Assembly: GCA_934339005.1 (NCBI GenBank) | Contig: CAKRHR010000012.1 | Location: forward strand, 1 to 63,477 | Direction of reading: 5' to 3' | Source: an uncultured Catenibacillus sp. | GTDB taxonomy: Bacteria; Bacillota; Clostridia; Lachnospirales; Lachnospiraceae | DNA: 63,477 nt | Shown: positions 27,739-36,798 of the stretch, piece after piece | How the letters are laid out: each line of letters opens with the position of its first letter | Position numbering within the stretch: position 1 is the first letter of the stretch | The notes under the pieces: generated by a model | What the model was told of the DNA's origin: nothing | Database searches by the model: none | What the model saw: the letters and a program-made list of their open reading frames with translations, nothing else | Position numbers and translations under genes: made by a program

Positions 27739-28969
27739 TTTTACACTCCTCTCTGCATTTCTCCTGATTTTTCTTTTCAAATGCAGTCACTTCTGCATCA
27801 ATGATACCGTCACGCATCGTGATATTTAAAGTGTCACCCACGGCTAACTTACTTATATCTGTTATCGGCTGCCCTGCTTCGTTGCTGACAAAAGCATATC
27901 CACCTGAAAGTTTTCCAATCGGTGATACTCCTTCAAGTCTGCTGCCGCATATCTCCAGACGATGTCTGCTGCTTTGAATTCTGTGCTGCATCATCGTATG
28001 CAATTGTTCTTCAAGATGTGACAGATACTGTTTTTTCTGAAGCAGTATCTGTCCCGGACTTAACAACTTCAAGTTCTTCTCAAGGCGCTGCACCTGTAAC
28101 TTGCTCTGTTCAATACGTCCGTGCATCGCCCGATTCATCCGGGCATAATCTTCACTGATACGGCTCATCAGTGTAATGACATCCGGCACCGCAAGTTCTG
28201 CTGCCGCTGATGGTGTCGGTGCACGAAGATCTGACACATAATCGACAATCGTCCAGTCAGATTCATGTCCAACTGCAGAAATCACCGGTGTCTGGCATTC
28301 AAACACAGCTCTTGCCACGCACTCTTCATTAAATGCCCACAAGTCCTCTATCGAGCCGCCGCCTCGACCGACAATCATCACATCCACACCGTATTTATCC
28401 AATGCATGGATACCTTCAACAATTGTCTTTGCGGCACCTTGTCCCTGAACCTTCGCAGGATATAACACAAGCTGCACATAAGGATTGCGTCGTCCGGAAA
28501 TATTTAATATATCCTGTATCGCAGCCCCTGTAGAGGCTGTAACGATACCAACCTTGGACGGAAATGCCGGAAGCTTCTTTTTGTATTTTGCATCAAAAAG
28601 ACCTTCCGCTTCAAGCTGTCCTTTAAGCTGTTCATACTTCTCATATAAATAGCCGACACCCTCCTGTAGAATCTGAGCTGCATAAAGCTGATAACGGCCA
28701 TCACGTTCATAAACGCTGACACTGCCAAATACAACCACCTGCATACCCTCAGTCATCCGAAACTTAAGTCCTTTTAAGCGCTGTCCTGAAAACATCACAC
28801 AGGCGATGGCACTGCCACCATCCTTTAAAGTAAAATAAATGTGCCCGGATGTATGATATTTGCAGTTGGAAACTTCACCCCGCACATAGATGTGACTGAG
28901 TGTGCCTTCACCCTCTATCAATTGTTTAATGTAGCGGTTCACCACCGTTACGCTATATACATCTCTCAT
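27716..28969 (-). CDS. xseA: Exodeoxyribonuclease VII large subunit
   Basis: Catalytic subunit of exonuclease VII. N-terminal OB-fold (YIRGEVSNCKYHTSGHIYFTL region), catalytic domain with VGIVTASTGAAIQD, GRGGGSIEDLWAFN and PVISAVGHESDWTI, and a C-terminal coiled coil. 417 residues. A 121-base gap carrying palindromic repeat copy B separates it from nusB, where folD is found in many relatives. Confidence 0.95.
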   Translation of the reverse strand: MRDVYSVTVVNRYIKQLIEGEGTLSHIYVRGEVSNCKYHTSGHIYFTLKDGGSAIACVMFSGQRLKGLKFRMTEGMQVVVFGSVSVYERDGRYQLYAAQILQEGVGYLYEKYEQLKGQLEAEGLFDAKYKKKLPAFPSKVGIVTASTGAAIQDILNISGRRNPYVQLVLYPAKVQGQGAAKTIVEGIHALDKYGVDVMIVGRGGGSIEDLWAFNEECVARAVFECQTPVISAVGHESDWTIVDYVSDLRAPTPSAAAELAVPDVITLMSRISEDYARMNRAMHGRIEQSKLQVQRLEKNLKLLSPGQILLQKKQYLSHLEEQLHTMMQHRIQSSRHRLEICGSRLEGVSPIGKLSGGYAFVSNEAGQPITDISKLAVGDTLNITMRDGIIDAEVTAFEKKNQEKCREECKNGKDKES

Positions 28970-28998
28970 TTGATTCTCATCCTGTTATCATATACACA

Positions 28999-29086
28999 AC
29001 ATTTTATTACGCGTTCAGCGTGTCAATAAATCTAAAGTGTTCATTTGTGCAATTCTAATCACAAATTTGACTTTTGACGCTTACAC
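28999..29086. repeat. Palindromic intergenic repeat, copy B
   Basis: Second copy of the element at 9817-9910. Ends are AGCGTCAA and TTGACACGCT on the minus strand, and the centre has its own inverted repeat ATTTGTG/CACAAAT. It fills almost the entire nusB-xseA gap. Compared with copy A it is 5 bases shorter next to the GTGTCAATA block, and several changes fall at paired positions. Confidence 0.7.
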
Positions 29087-29090
29087 CATA

Positions 29091-29486
29091 TTATACAAAT
29101 TTGGCAAGTACACCATTAACAAATGATGGTGCATCTTCACTGCCGTAACGTTTTGCCAGTTCAACAGCTTCGTTGATAGCAACACCCTTTGGAATATCTT
29201 CGTCATACTCAACTTCATATACTGCCAGTCGAAGAATCGTCAGTTCAGCAAGACCCATACGTCTTGTACTCCATCCTGAAACCTTATCATTTAACTGTGC
29301 ATCAATCTGAGGAATCAGTTCAATAATCTTCGCTGTCTTTTCTGTCATGTATGTTACATCCTTCTCGGATGGTTCTGCCAGTGCATCAATATAAAATGTC
29401 ATCTGTTCTTCATATTCATCCGCCGGATGAAATTCTACTCTGAATAACATTCTGAAAATATGTTCTCTTAATTCTGTACGATTCAT
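29091..29486 (-). CDS. nusB: Transcription antitermination factor NusB
   Basis: Binds boxA RNA with NusE (S10) in rRNA antitermination. All-helical 131-residue protein with C-terminal signature RRMGLAELTILRLAVYE, INEAVELAKRYG and FVNGVLAK. It sits after asp23 and before xseA. The 215-base gap upstream holds the asp23 terminator. Confidence 0.95.
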   Translation of the reverse strand: MNRTELREHIFRMLFRVEFHPADEYEEQMTFYIDALAEPSEKDVTYMTEKTAKIIELIPQIDAQLNDKVSGWSTRRMGLAELTILRLAVYEVEYDEDIPKGVAINEAVELAKRYGSEDAPSFVNGVLAKFV

Positions 29487-29653
29487 ATGTTTTCCTTTCT
29501 TTTGAAGCGTTATCTATCCAAAAATCCCTTTTTTAACCCCCTGATTTCTATATATCTTACATATATCTTCTCAAGATATATGCAGCATTAATCATATACG
29601 CATCATTAATCAGCAGTTTCCTTCTGGTATTTTTGAATAGTTAATCTCTTGTA

Positions 29654-29692
29654 TAAAAATGGGCTGCCTACACTACAATGAAGACAGCCTTT
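29654..29692 (-). terminator. Terminator of asp23
   Basis: Minus strand GGCTGTCT pairs with AGGCAGCC (one G-U pair) across 12 bases, then CATTTTTATAC. It begins 10 bases beyond the asp23 stop. Confidence 0.75.
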
Positions 29693-29701
29693 ATCTAAAA
29701 A

Positions 29702-30085
29702 CTATTTATCATTGTCAAAGTCCACATCTACAATACGGATATCGATATTTGCAACAGTCAGACCTGTCATCATCTCTATCGTACTCTTTACTTTTTCCTG
29801 AACAGCCTTGGATACCTCCGGAATATTGTAGCCATAAGCAATGTTGATTGCCAGTGTCACACTAATCTCATCACCATCAACTTCAATCCGTACCCCCTTG
29901 GAGAGGTTCTTCACTCCAAGCTTACCGACAAGTTCGTTCGTGATATTGCCGGCCATGGAAGTCACTCCTTCAACCTCCGTCGCTGCAAGTCCTGCAATAA
30001 TTGCCACAACATCATCTGCGATTTTAACTGTACCAAGTGCATCTTCATTCTCTACTGCATAGTTCTCGCTCTGTTCTTTTGACAT
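29702..30085 (-). CDS. Asp23/Gls24 family envelope protein
   Basis: 127-residue cytoplasmic protein of the Asp23/Gls24 family (Bacillus yqhY). The core VAIIAGLAATEVEGVTSMAG, RIEVDGDEISVTLAI and YGYNIPEVSKAVQEKV segments match. In Bacillus its loss perturbs fatty-acid (acetyl-CoA carboxylase) control, and accBC are normally adjacent; here accBC are absent and the gene lies directly after spoIIIAH. Confidence 0.92.
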   Translation of the reverse strand: MSKEQSENYAVENEDALGTVKIADDVVAIIAGLAATEVEGVTSMAGNITNELVGKLGVKNLSKGVRIEVDGDEISVTLAINIAYGYNIPEVSKAVQEKVKSTIEMMTGLTVANIDIRIVDVDFDNDK

Positions 30086-30179
30086 CTACCTGACCTCCAT
30101 CTGAATTTTTCCGCCAATGACGGACTATCTGTGCTCATTATAACAAATTTATCCCCATTTGCAAAGAACTTATTCTATT

Positions 30180-30869
30180 TTATTGCTGTAATGTTGTAAT
30201 TACAATTCTGTCTGCCTCTACCTCCGCTTTGCGTTTGACAATATCTTCAATCTGTGCCCTCTGAACCTCCGTTAGTTCATTTAAACAGATGACAACGTCC
30301 ACACTCGTATCGTTAATTGATACGACCGAATTTTCATAACCTTTGGCTTCAAGCAATGTTTCTGCTGCCAGCTCTTTTTCCGCATTATCTGTTAATTTCA
30401 TCAGACTGTCCATGGCATTTTGCCGTACTTCTTCAGACACATCCTGACTGTTGACAATTTCCATATATGTTTCCTGATTGGAAGCCCTCGTCTGTTCACG
30501 GCTTAACTTGGCTGCCGCACTGAAATTTCTTGCTGCAACACTTGTAAGTACTGCTTCACCGATATGATTCACATCCTGTGTTTCTGTTGAATCTGTGGTA
30601 TCTGACATGTCTGTCTTGCTTTCCTGATCTACACCTGTTTCTGTCAGTGCCGTTGCCGCATCGATATCTGCCAAATCCTCCTCCGGCGTCACGTCCACCT
30701 CCACAAACTGCTCATCTGCTGCGGACAGTTTATCTGTTGCATTTAATGACGGATTATCGGAAATGCTTGTCGTCTGGTCTGCCGTAAAATTCAGGTATCC
30801 GGCCACGATAATCATAACAACCAATGATGTAATAATCAGCCGATTCTTTTTTAAAACTTTTTTCAACAC
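30180..30869 (-). CDS. spoIIIAH: Stage III sporulation protein AH
   Basis: Mother-cell membrane protein whose extracellular domain binds SpoIIQ across the intermembrane space. N-terminal membrane helix (about 11-30), acidic low-complexity linker, and a C-terminal YscJ/FliF-like domain (about 105-229). The start is GTG (30869) or TTG (30866); GGAGG lies upstream of both and no ATG is suitable. 229 residues is typical. Confidence 0.93.
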   Translation of the reverse strand: MLKKVLKKNRLIITSLVVMIIVAGYLNFTADQTTSISDNPSLNATDKLSAADEQFVEVDVTPEEDLADIDAATALTETGVDQESKTDMSDTTDSTETQDVNHIGEAVLTSVAARNFSAAAKLSREQTRASNQETYMEIVNSQDVSEEVRQNAMDSLMKLTDNAEKELAAETLLEAKGYENSVVSINDTSVDVVICLNELTEVQRAQIEDIVKRKAEVEADRIVITTLQQ

Positions 30870-30930
30870 AACACCCTCCTGTCAGGCATCTTGGTTTTGC
30901 TATTCTCATTCTATGAACAGCCCCAGGGCA

Positions 30931-31488
30931 CTATTCCAGTTTCACAACTTTTATTTTGTGGACAGGCACATCAAATAACACCGCAACGGTTTCCGTAATT
31001 TCTCTGACAATCTCTAAATTGTCCGCCCCCTGTGCCGCTACTGCAACACCTTCAATCTTTGGCTGGATTTCTTTAATCACATAGGGTACCTGACCGTTTT
31101 GCTCATACAGGGCGGCCTCTGAGGTGTTCTGACTCACAGAACTTCGCATACCGCCCTGTGCATCGGATTCCTGAATATTTTCTGTTGAGGTTGTCACTTC
31201 TTTTTCAATAACACGCTCTGCAGATGTGCTTGCTGTAATCATCACATACACCTCGCCCACCCCCGCGATCTTTTCAATCACAGCCTTCAGCCGCTTTTCC
31301 TGCGCCTTTTCAAAATCTTCCACCGATATATTTTCACTTGTTGTCAAAATGCTCTGACTCTGGCTGGCGGTGGTGTTTGGCTGATTATTCTGTTTACCAA
31401 CAGGAAGCATAACGAGCAGTACAATCACACCCACGCAGGCAAGTATAATGAATTTTTGCTTTCTTGTTAAACCTGACAGTGGTTTCAT
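30931..31488 (-). CDS. spoIIIAG: Stage III sporulation protein AG
   Basis: Forms the large membrane ring of the SpoIIIA-SpoIIQ feeding tube. Membrane helix near residues 11-30, then a ring-building domain with VYVMITASTSAERVIEKEVT and GVAVAAQGADNLEIVREITE, typical of the secretin-like fold. Start at 31488 is chosen from GGAGGG upstream. 185 residues. Confidence 0.92.
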   Translation of the reverse strand: MKPLSGLTRKQKFIILACVGVIVLLVMLPVGKQNNQPNTTASQSQSILTTSENISVEDFEKAQEKRLKAVIEKIAGVGEVYVMITASTSAERVIEKEVTTSTENIQESDAQGGMRSSVSQNTSEAALYEQNGQVPYVIKEIQPKIEGVAVAAQGADNLEIVREITETVAVLFDVPVHKIKVVKLE

Positions 31489-31530
31489 ATTCGCCCTCCT
31501 TTCCAAAGCTATCGTATATCAGAGGATTTT

Positions 31531-32376
31531 TCAGGCGATAATGAAGTCTATATTCTCTGTGGACATATAAAGCTTTTGCGCAATATTTTCTTTGATACGG
31601 TCAAGTTCCGCCTTAAGTTTGAGGTCAACTGACCTTTGAACTGTATCTGATGTATTTGCTTTATCTGATGTACTTGCTGTATCTGATGTACTTGCTGTAT
31701 CTGATGTATTTGCCGTATTTCCTGCATCTGCCTGAGTATTCCAAGTTTCTACGTGAGTATCGGCAGTTTCTGTGTAAATGTTTCCGGCATCCTCATGGGC
31801 GTTCTCTGTTTTCTCGTAACTATCCCCAACTTCTACATGAATATCCACAGAATCCACCGGAGATATGGCCTGTGAAAGATGTGTCACATTATCCGTCACT
31901 GTCACCGACAGTTGCAGTACGCGTCCATAGCTGTCACTGCTTTCATCTTCATCAATCGTCAAGTCCACTGCAATCGGATACACCTTCGCCCCCTCAAACT
32001 GTGCAAAAACTTCTTTTTCTATACTGCTTTTATACTGCGTCCATACAGCGTTAATTTTCTGATTATCGGCATCTGTCACATGCGCTGTGGCATCTGTATT
32101 TTCTGATGAAGTCGTTTTCGTCAGATCTGTTTGTGTCCAGTTAAATCCGGCATCTCTAACAGCTATTTTAAAATTTTCAAGTGATGTATAGTAAGCAAGC
32201 CTGTCATTGATATGAAACAATCGCAACAATGGTGTCATCACAACAAGCACAAAAATCATTCCCGCACATACATGCACATATTTTTTATATTTTTCTCCCG
32301 GAAGCAACTGATAGAGTAACGATACAAATATCAAATAAAAGACAATGCCTCGAACCCACGAAAATACTTCTGCCAT
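31531..32376 (-). CDS. spoIIIAF: Stage III sporulation protein AF with repeat insertion
   Basis: Membrane component of the SpoIIIA complex. Two N-terminal helices (about 7-25 and 34-52) precede an extracytoplasmic domain; the conserved end LKLKAELDRIKENIAQKL matches the family. Between the domain and this end lies a T/S/D/N/A-rich stretch of about 60 residues, part of it coded by four 18-base tandem repeats (31643-31714). At 281 residues it is longer than the about 200 of Bacillus AF for that reason. Confidence 0.9.
   Translation of the reverse strand: MAEVFSWVRGIVFYLIFVSLLYQLLPGEKYKKYVHVCAGMIFVLVVMTPLLRLFHINDRLAYYTSLENFKIAVRDAGFNWTQTDLTKTTSSENTDATAHVTDADNQKINAVWTQYKSSIEKEVFAQFEGAKVYPIAVDLTIDEDESSDSYGRVLQLSVTVTDNVTHLSQAISPVDSVDIHVEVGDSYEKTENAHEDAGNIYTETADTHVETWNTQADAGNTANTSDTASTSDTASTSDKANTSDTVQRSVDLKLKAELDRIKENIAQKLYMSTENIDFIIA
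31643..31714 (-). repeat. 18-base tandem repeat inside spoIIIAF
   Basis: Four in-frame copies of GTATCTGATGTAYTTGCT (plus strand view), with one to two changes each, encode (A/K)-(N/S)-TSDT-type hexapeptides. Length keeps the reading frame, so copy number can vary without breaking the gene. Confidence 0.9.
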
Positions 32377-32407
32377 TTTGTTGTCATGCCTCCTAAAAAC
32401 AGTCTGC

Positions 32408-33625
32408 TTATATATTTAGTCCTCCAGAAAACGTTGCCATCATTGCTAAAGATATCATAAACAATAAGAGTACCGTGGCTGCACATTTACACAGCATATA
32501 AATGCCTTCGCCAACTGCATGAATACAGACAAGCAGACGTTTATCCGTCACCGGCTGAATCAGCGCTTCCAAAAGCTTATACATCACCGCCAATAATAGT
32601 AACTGCAGCATCGGCCACATACATGCCATACATAAAATCACAACGCCTGCTGCCCCAATGGCATTTTTTAATAGTACCGCTGAAGCAAGTGCCGTCTGTG
32701 CCGCCATGCCGAAGGTTGTGCCAATGCCAGGAATCGCTGAGGCAAGTTTCATCAGCCATCCATTTTTAACTGCATCAAATGCCGGAAGTACCATATTCTG
32801 AATCACATTCAGTCCCAGCGTAACAACCAAAATGGTCTTTAAACTCCAGTGAATCGCCCCACGTAAAAGTTCTGTCATTTTTGAAAAATAATCCTGCGAT
32901 GCTATCTGGTTCACCATCACAAGTACAACATAAATTTTAACAACCCGCATCACAATGCCCGCTAAAAACCAGTCCACAACCACAATCAAAAGCATCAAAA
33001 ACTGATACCATATATTGCCGGTTGTCACACCAATTGAATAAGTCACTACTGTTGTATATACCGGAACAATCGCTTTCATTAAATTTGTCAGTCGTTCTAA
33101 AATATTTTGTGTCACGGTCACCGCCCCTGCAAATGATGCTGCCAGCATCACCGCCATCATCATATAAGTAAGATAAAAACCGGTTTCTGACACAAACTTC
33201 TGCGCGAATGCCGAAGATAAATTTGCAAATACGGCAGCAATCAAGGCTATCCCAATCAACTGAAGCATTGTTTTTAAACTTGTCTGGATTTCTGCAATGG
33301 TTCTGTCATAAATCAATTGCCCGGACATCTTCACAGCATCCAAAAGATTGCCTGATAAGAACATATCCACAATTTCTGAAAAAGAAATGTTTGTTGTTTC
33401 CTGCAATGTTTCATCTATGACACTTTGAATGTCATCATAGGGGATATCTATATTTTCATTTGGTATGGTATACTCATCTGATATGTTTTTATCACTTAGC
33501 CAAACCATCTTATGGGGTATAAGCTTTTCTCTCGATATTGTATTTTCTGTCATACACTGTCCATGCGCATTTATCGGCAGCATAAACCACAATAACCCCA
33601 CCAAAATTAAATATACCGCCCTCAC
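32408..33625 (-). CDS. spoIIIAE: Stage III sporulation protein AE
   Basis: Polytopic membrane protein (six or more hydrophobic helices from about residue 120 on) with an N-terminal signal peptide. Conserved SGNLLDAVKMSGQ and GMAAQTALASAVLLKNAIGA segments support the family. 405 residues. The start ATG overlaps the spoIIIAD stop by 4 bases. Confidence 0.93.
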   Translation of the reverse strand: MRAVYLILVGLLWFMLPINAHGQCMTENTISREKLIPHKMVWLSDKNISDEYTIPNENIDIPYDDIQSVIDETLQETTNISFSEIVDMFLSGNLLDAVKMSGQLIYDRTIAEIQTSLKTMLQLIGIALIAAVFANLSSAFAQKFVSETGFYLTYMMMAVMLAASFAGAVTVTQNILERLTNLMKAIVPVYTTVVTYSIGVTTGNIWYQFLMLLIVVVDWFLAGIVMRVVKIYVVLVMVNQIASQDYFSKMTELLRGAIHWSLKTILVVTLGLNVIQNMVLPAFDAVKNGWLMKLASAIPGIGTTFGMAAQTALASAVLLKNAIGAAGVVILCMACMWPMLQLLLLAVMYKLLEALIQPVTDKRLLVCIHAVGEGIYMLCKCAATVLLLFMISLAMMATFSGGLNI

Positions 33626-34008
33626 TGCAAAAAGCCCTGTACAGTATCTAACAGCGACATGATAATTGGCATACTCATCACAAGAATTGTGAGTTTTCCT
33701 GCCAGCTCGACATGCCCTGCCACTGACTGGTAACCGCTATCCTTGCAAATATTGGACGCAAATTCACACAAATAAGCAATTCCAATCACTTTGAATAAAA
33801 TCGTAAGATATTGCATGTCCACCGAAATAAAAGCTGCTATTTTTTGCAAACCTTCCGTGATGATTGTCAACTGACTTGCCGCATATGCCATCACAAATAC
33901 ACCAACCGCAATGCTGATATATATACCATATTCAGGCTTTGTCTGCTTGACCTGCATCGCCAGAAGCACTGCCGCCAGCCCCATCAAAACGATTTTAAAT
34001 ACAGACAT
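33622..34008 (-). CDS. spoIIIAD: Stage III sporulation protein AD
   Basis: Small membrane protein (128 residues, about four helices) related to SpoIIIAC. Conserved YCEFASNICKDSGYQSVAG-like loop is present. AGGTGG upstream of the ATG; follows spoIIIAC by 11 bases. Confidence 0.92.
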   Translation of the reverse strand: MSVFKIVLMGLAAVLLAMQVKQTKPEYGIYISIAVGVFVMAYAASQLTIITEGLQKIAAFISVDMQYLTILFKVIGIAYLCEFASNICKDSGYQSVAGHVELAGKLTILVMSMPIIMSLLDTVQGFLQ

Positions 34009-34019
34009 CCCACACCACC

Positions 34020-34220
34020 TTACAGCGAAAATAACTGTCGGATTGTTTCAAATAATTCATAAATATACGGCACAATCCATAGCAGCACAAGAATAAGCCC
34101 TGCCAGACTGATAATAAATGCATGCTCATCTCTGCCTGAATGCTTTAAAACCTGGCAGAGCACCGACACCAAAATACCGACTGCCGCTATTCTGAATATC
34201 AAACTCACCGACATTTTCAC
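34020..34220 (-). CDS. spoIIIAC: Stage III sporulation protein AC
   Basis: 66-residue membrane protein with two helices. I chose the GTG at 34218-34220: GGAGG lies 6 bases upstream, and the nine residues before FRIAAVG then match the length seen in Bacillus SpoIIIAC. Alternatives are an ATG two codons later or GTG codons 3 and 6 bases earlier. It is separated from spoIIIAB by about 170 bases, unusual in this operon. Confidence 0.88.
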   Translation of the reverse strand: MKMSVSLIFRIAAVGILVSVLCQVLKHSGRDEHAFIISLAGLILVLLWIVPYIYELFETIRQLFSL

Positions 34221-34390
34221 CACCACCCTCCATAGCTAATACACTATTCTTCGTAACGGCAAGTTAGAAGTAAAATTATCCTACCTACTACCATATATTT
34301 ATAGTTAATATCCCTTACACCTAGTAAGGAATTATCCATCTTTTTGCTTAAGCTGTTAGAATGTAATTAGCAATTTGAATCTTATGCTAT

Positions 34391-34936
34391 CTACACAAGG
34401 CATATCGCACACAACAAACCAGTAAACACGCCAACACACCGATATACCCTCTGCTTTGCTGTCATCTGATGTTTTTCCTGTGTCAGCTTCTCCTCTAATT
34501 GTTTCATTTGCAGTTCTATAGTCTGTAACTGGGCTTTAGCATCCAGATAGCCAAGTGTCTTTCCACACTGTTCAATCCATACGATATCTTCTGATTTCAG
34601 ACAGCTTTTTGAAAAATAGTTTTTTGCCGCAGTCTGCCAAATCGTCTGTAATGATGTACCATCATTAAGCACTAAATCGTGTGCAACAGTTTTGACAAAG
34701 GGCTGATAAAACTTTGAGCATTGTACCGACAGACGCTCAAATAATTCCGGCATAGGGATGCCCAGATAACGAATTTCATTCTTCAATGCCAAAAGCAGTT
34801 GTCCAAATTCCTGCAGTGCCTCAATACGCAAAGTCATTTCTCTGGACTTTAAGAAGCCAATCCCTGCACATCCTGCAATCACACATACTGCTGCCAGACA
34901 TTTAACCGTGATATAAAAGAGTTCCGTCTGCATCAT
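34391..34936 (-). CDS. spoIIIAB: Stage III sporulation protein AB
   Basis: Single N-terminal helix (about residues 8-27) followed by a GspF-like helical cytoplasmic domain with LALKNEIRYLGIPMPELFERL. Start at 34936 has GAGGCGG upstream and lies inside the end of spoIIIAA (35-base overlap). 181 residues is normal. Confidence 0.9.
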   Translation of the reverse strand: MMQTELFYITVKCLAAVCVIAGCAGIGFLKSREMTLRIEALQEFGQLLLALKNEIRYLGIPMPELFERLSVQCSKFYQPFVKTVAHDLVLNDGTSLQTIWQTAAKNYFSKSCLKSEDIVWIEQCGKTLGYLDAKAQLQTIELQMKQLEEKLTQEKHQMTAKQRVYRCVGVFTGLLCAICLV

Positions 34937-35843
34937 ACACCGCCTCAATCTGTCCGACATGTTCATGTCGACTTAATATGATATACCGTTCAAACAATCG
35001 ATCTGCAAAAATCTTGCAAAAATCCGGCTTTGTGCATACTTCTTCATATGAAGCCGCATGTACGGTTGCAATAATTTTGCAGCCACCATGCATTACATTT
35101 ATTACCGCTTCAATATCTGCACTGCTGCCTATCTCATCCACTGCCATAATTTTAGGTGACATCGTCCGCAGCATTAACATCATCCCTTCTGATTTCGGGC
35201 AGCCGTCCAATATATCACAGCGCATACCTACATCATTTTGTGGAATACCCATATCGCAGGCCGCAATTTCCGAACGTTCATCCACCAGTGCCACACTCAT
35301 CCCCGATTTATTTTGAGAAATCTGGTAAACAATATCACGAAGCAGTGTTGTTTTGCCACAGCCTGGTGGCGAAATAATAAGTGTATGCAAAAATTGCCCA
35401 TCAGAATAAAGAAATTTCATAACTGCCAAAGCGCAGCCTTTTATCTGATGAGCAATTCGTATGTTTAAAAATGAAATATATTGTATTGTTTTGATTTTAT
35501 TATTTTCTAAAGTCACTTTTCCGGCAATGCCAACACGGTGACCACCCTGAATCGTGATAAATCCCTGTCTGATTTCTTCCTCGTAAGCATACATGGAATA
35601 GTGGCTGACAGAAGCCATTGTTTCTTTAATATCTGACATCGTTACCCGATATGCCTTCTCCGGAGTATTGCATCGTCTGCCTGAAGCATCCGGCATCCAC
35701 TCCTTGCCATCTATCACGCAAATAAGCGGTGCATTGACACGCATACGAATTTCCTGAAGCTTTTCATACTCAGAAAGCACCTCTGTCAGCTTTGACCGGA
35801 GTGTCTTTGGAAATATCATCAGCAACTGGTTTTTATCCGCCAT
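34902..35843 (-). CDS. spoIIIAA: Stage III sporulation protein AA (ATPase)
   Basis: Secretion-type ATPase that drives the SpoIIIA complex. Walker A SPPGCGKTTLLRD and Walker B MAVDEIG are intact, with GVQGGHR-like GGHRVGIAGKV upstream. Start at 35843 is set by CAGGTG. 313 residues. A sigma-E-like promoter lies at 35917-35946. Confidence 0.95.
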   Translation of the reverse strand: MADKNQLLMIFPKTLRSKLTEVLSEYEKLQEIRMRVNAPLICVIDGKEWMPDASGRRCNTPEKAYRVTMSDIKETMASVSHYSMYAYEEEIRQGFITIQGGHRVGIAGKVTLENNKIKTIQYISFLNIRIAHQIKGCALAVMKFLYSDGQFLHTLIISPPGCGKTTLLRDIVYQISQNKSGMSVALVDERSEIAACDMGIPQNDVGMRCDILDGCPKSEGMMLMLRTMSPKIMAVDEIGSSADIEAVINVMHGGCKIIATVHAASYEEVCTKPDFCKIFADRLFERYIILSRHEHVGQIEAVYDADGTLLYHG

Positions 35844-35916
35844 GCTATCACCTGCCCGAAAATCCATCTGCTATATCTTGTACACGAAATGCACTGCCGT
35901 GCAATCCCTGTATCAT

Positions 35917-35946
35917 ACTATATGAAGTGCATGGACGGGTTTATGC
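35917..35946 (-). promoter_or_regulatory. Candidate sigma-E promoter of the spoIIIA operon
   Basis: Minus strand GCATAAA (35940-35946), 15 bases, CATATAGT (35917-35924), compared with the sigma-E pattern of ATA-type -35 and CATACAAT -10. It lies about 75 bases upstream of spoIIIAA, where the mother-cell promoter is expected. Confidence 0.4.
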
Positions 35947-35967
35947 ATACTGTCACAAACTTATCCC

Positions 35968-36657
35968 TTAAAATTCCAAAAGCAGCTTTTCTATCTTATC
36001 CAGACTGTCGGTTTCTGCATCTGGTATCAGTTTCTGATTTTCAGGCACAGGCAAATGCTTTTGATTAAACCACAATGTATAAATACCTGCATTCTTGCCA
36101 CCATGAATATCTGAACTTAAGCTGTCACCAATAATGATTGTTTCTGATTTCTTAAAATCAGGAATTTCTTTAAAGCAGGCTTCAAAGAAACGCACATCCG
36201 GTTTGTTACAGCCGACGATTTCTGAAATAAAGATACGTTCAAAATACTGTTCGATATCTGAACTTCCGATGCGTCCCTTCTGTACAGTTGCTGTTCCATT
36301 GGACACGAGATATAGTCTGTAACTTTTTGAAAGTGTTTTTAACAAATCTTCGGCCCCCGGCAAAAAATAATGTCCGACGCTTAAATATCCTTCATAAGTC
36401 TTTGCTGCTTCTGCAGATGCATCTACAACCAATTCTTTAAATAATTTTCTATATCGTCCGACCTTAACTTCATCTCTGTCAATCTCGCCAAGTTCAAGAC
36501 GTTTCCACTGGCTTAAATTAATCTCACTGTAACGCTGGATTACTTCCGGTGTCGGTTCAATCTGCATATCCTGAAGTGTCTTTGATACTGCAATCGCCTC
36601 AGCTTTGTGAAAATCAAATATCGTATCATCTAAATCAAGCAGTACATTTTTTATCAT
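35968..36657 (-). CDS. YjjG-type HAD nucleotidase
   Basis: Haloacid dehalogenase phosphatase likely acting on (non-canonical) pyrimidine nucleotides. HAD motif I DLDDTIFDF (6-14), motif II VSNGTA, motif III lysine and motif IV IIGDSLSSDIHGGKNAG are in order; a helical cap lies between motifs I and II. 229 residues fits the YjjG family. GGGAGG precedes the ATG. It is unrelated to the spoIIIA genes downstream. Confidence 0.88.
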   Translation of the reverse strand: MIKNVLLDLDDTIFDFHKAEAIAVSKTLQDMQIEPTPEVIQRYSEINLSQWKRLELGEIDRDEVKVGRYRKLFKELVVDASAEAAKTYEGYLSVGHYFLPGAEDLLKTLSKSYRLYLVSNGTATVQKGRIGSSDIEQYFERIFISEIVGCNKPDVRFFEACFKEIPDFKKSETIIIGDSLSSDIHGGKNAGIYTLWFNQKHLPVPENQKLIPDAETDSLDKIEKLLLEF

Positions 36658-36798
36658 CGTATTTCCTCCCGATATATTATGATTACTTAATCTATCTCAT
36701 ACTATCATAAATCTGCTTGTTTTGCATGTATATTTTTGCTCAGGCACAATCACATATCGGAATTTTTGCACTTACATCATTTAATCGAATCTCAAAGT

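Noticed and set aside
31643..31714. Possible CRISPR-like repeat array
   Set aside because: Units are contiguous without spacers, in frame within spoIIIAF, and no cas gene is present.
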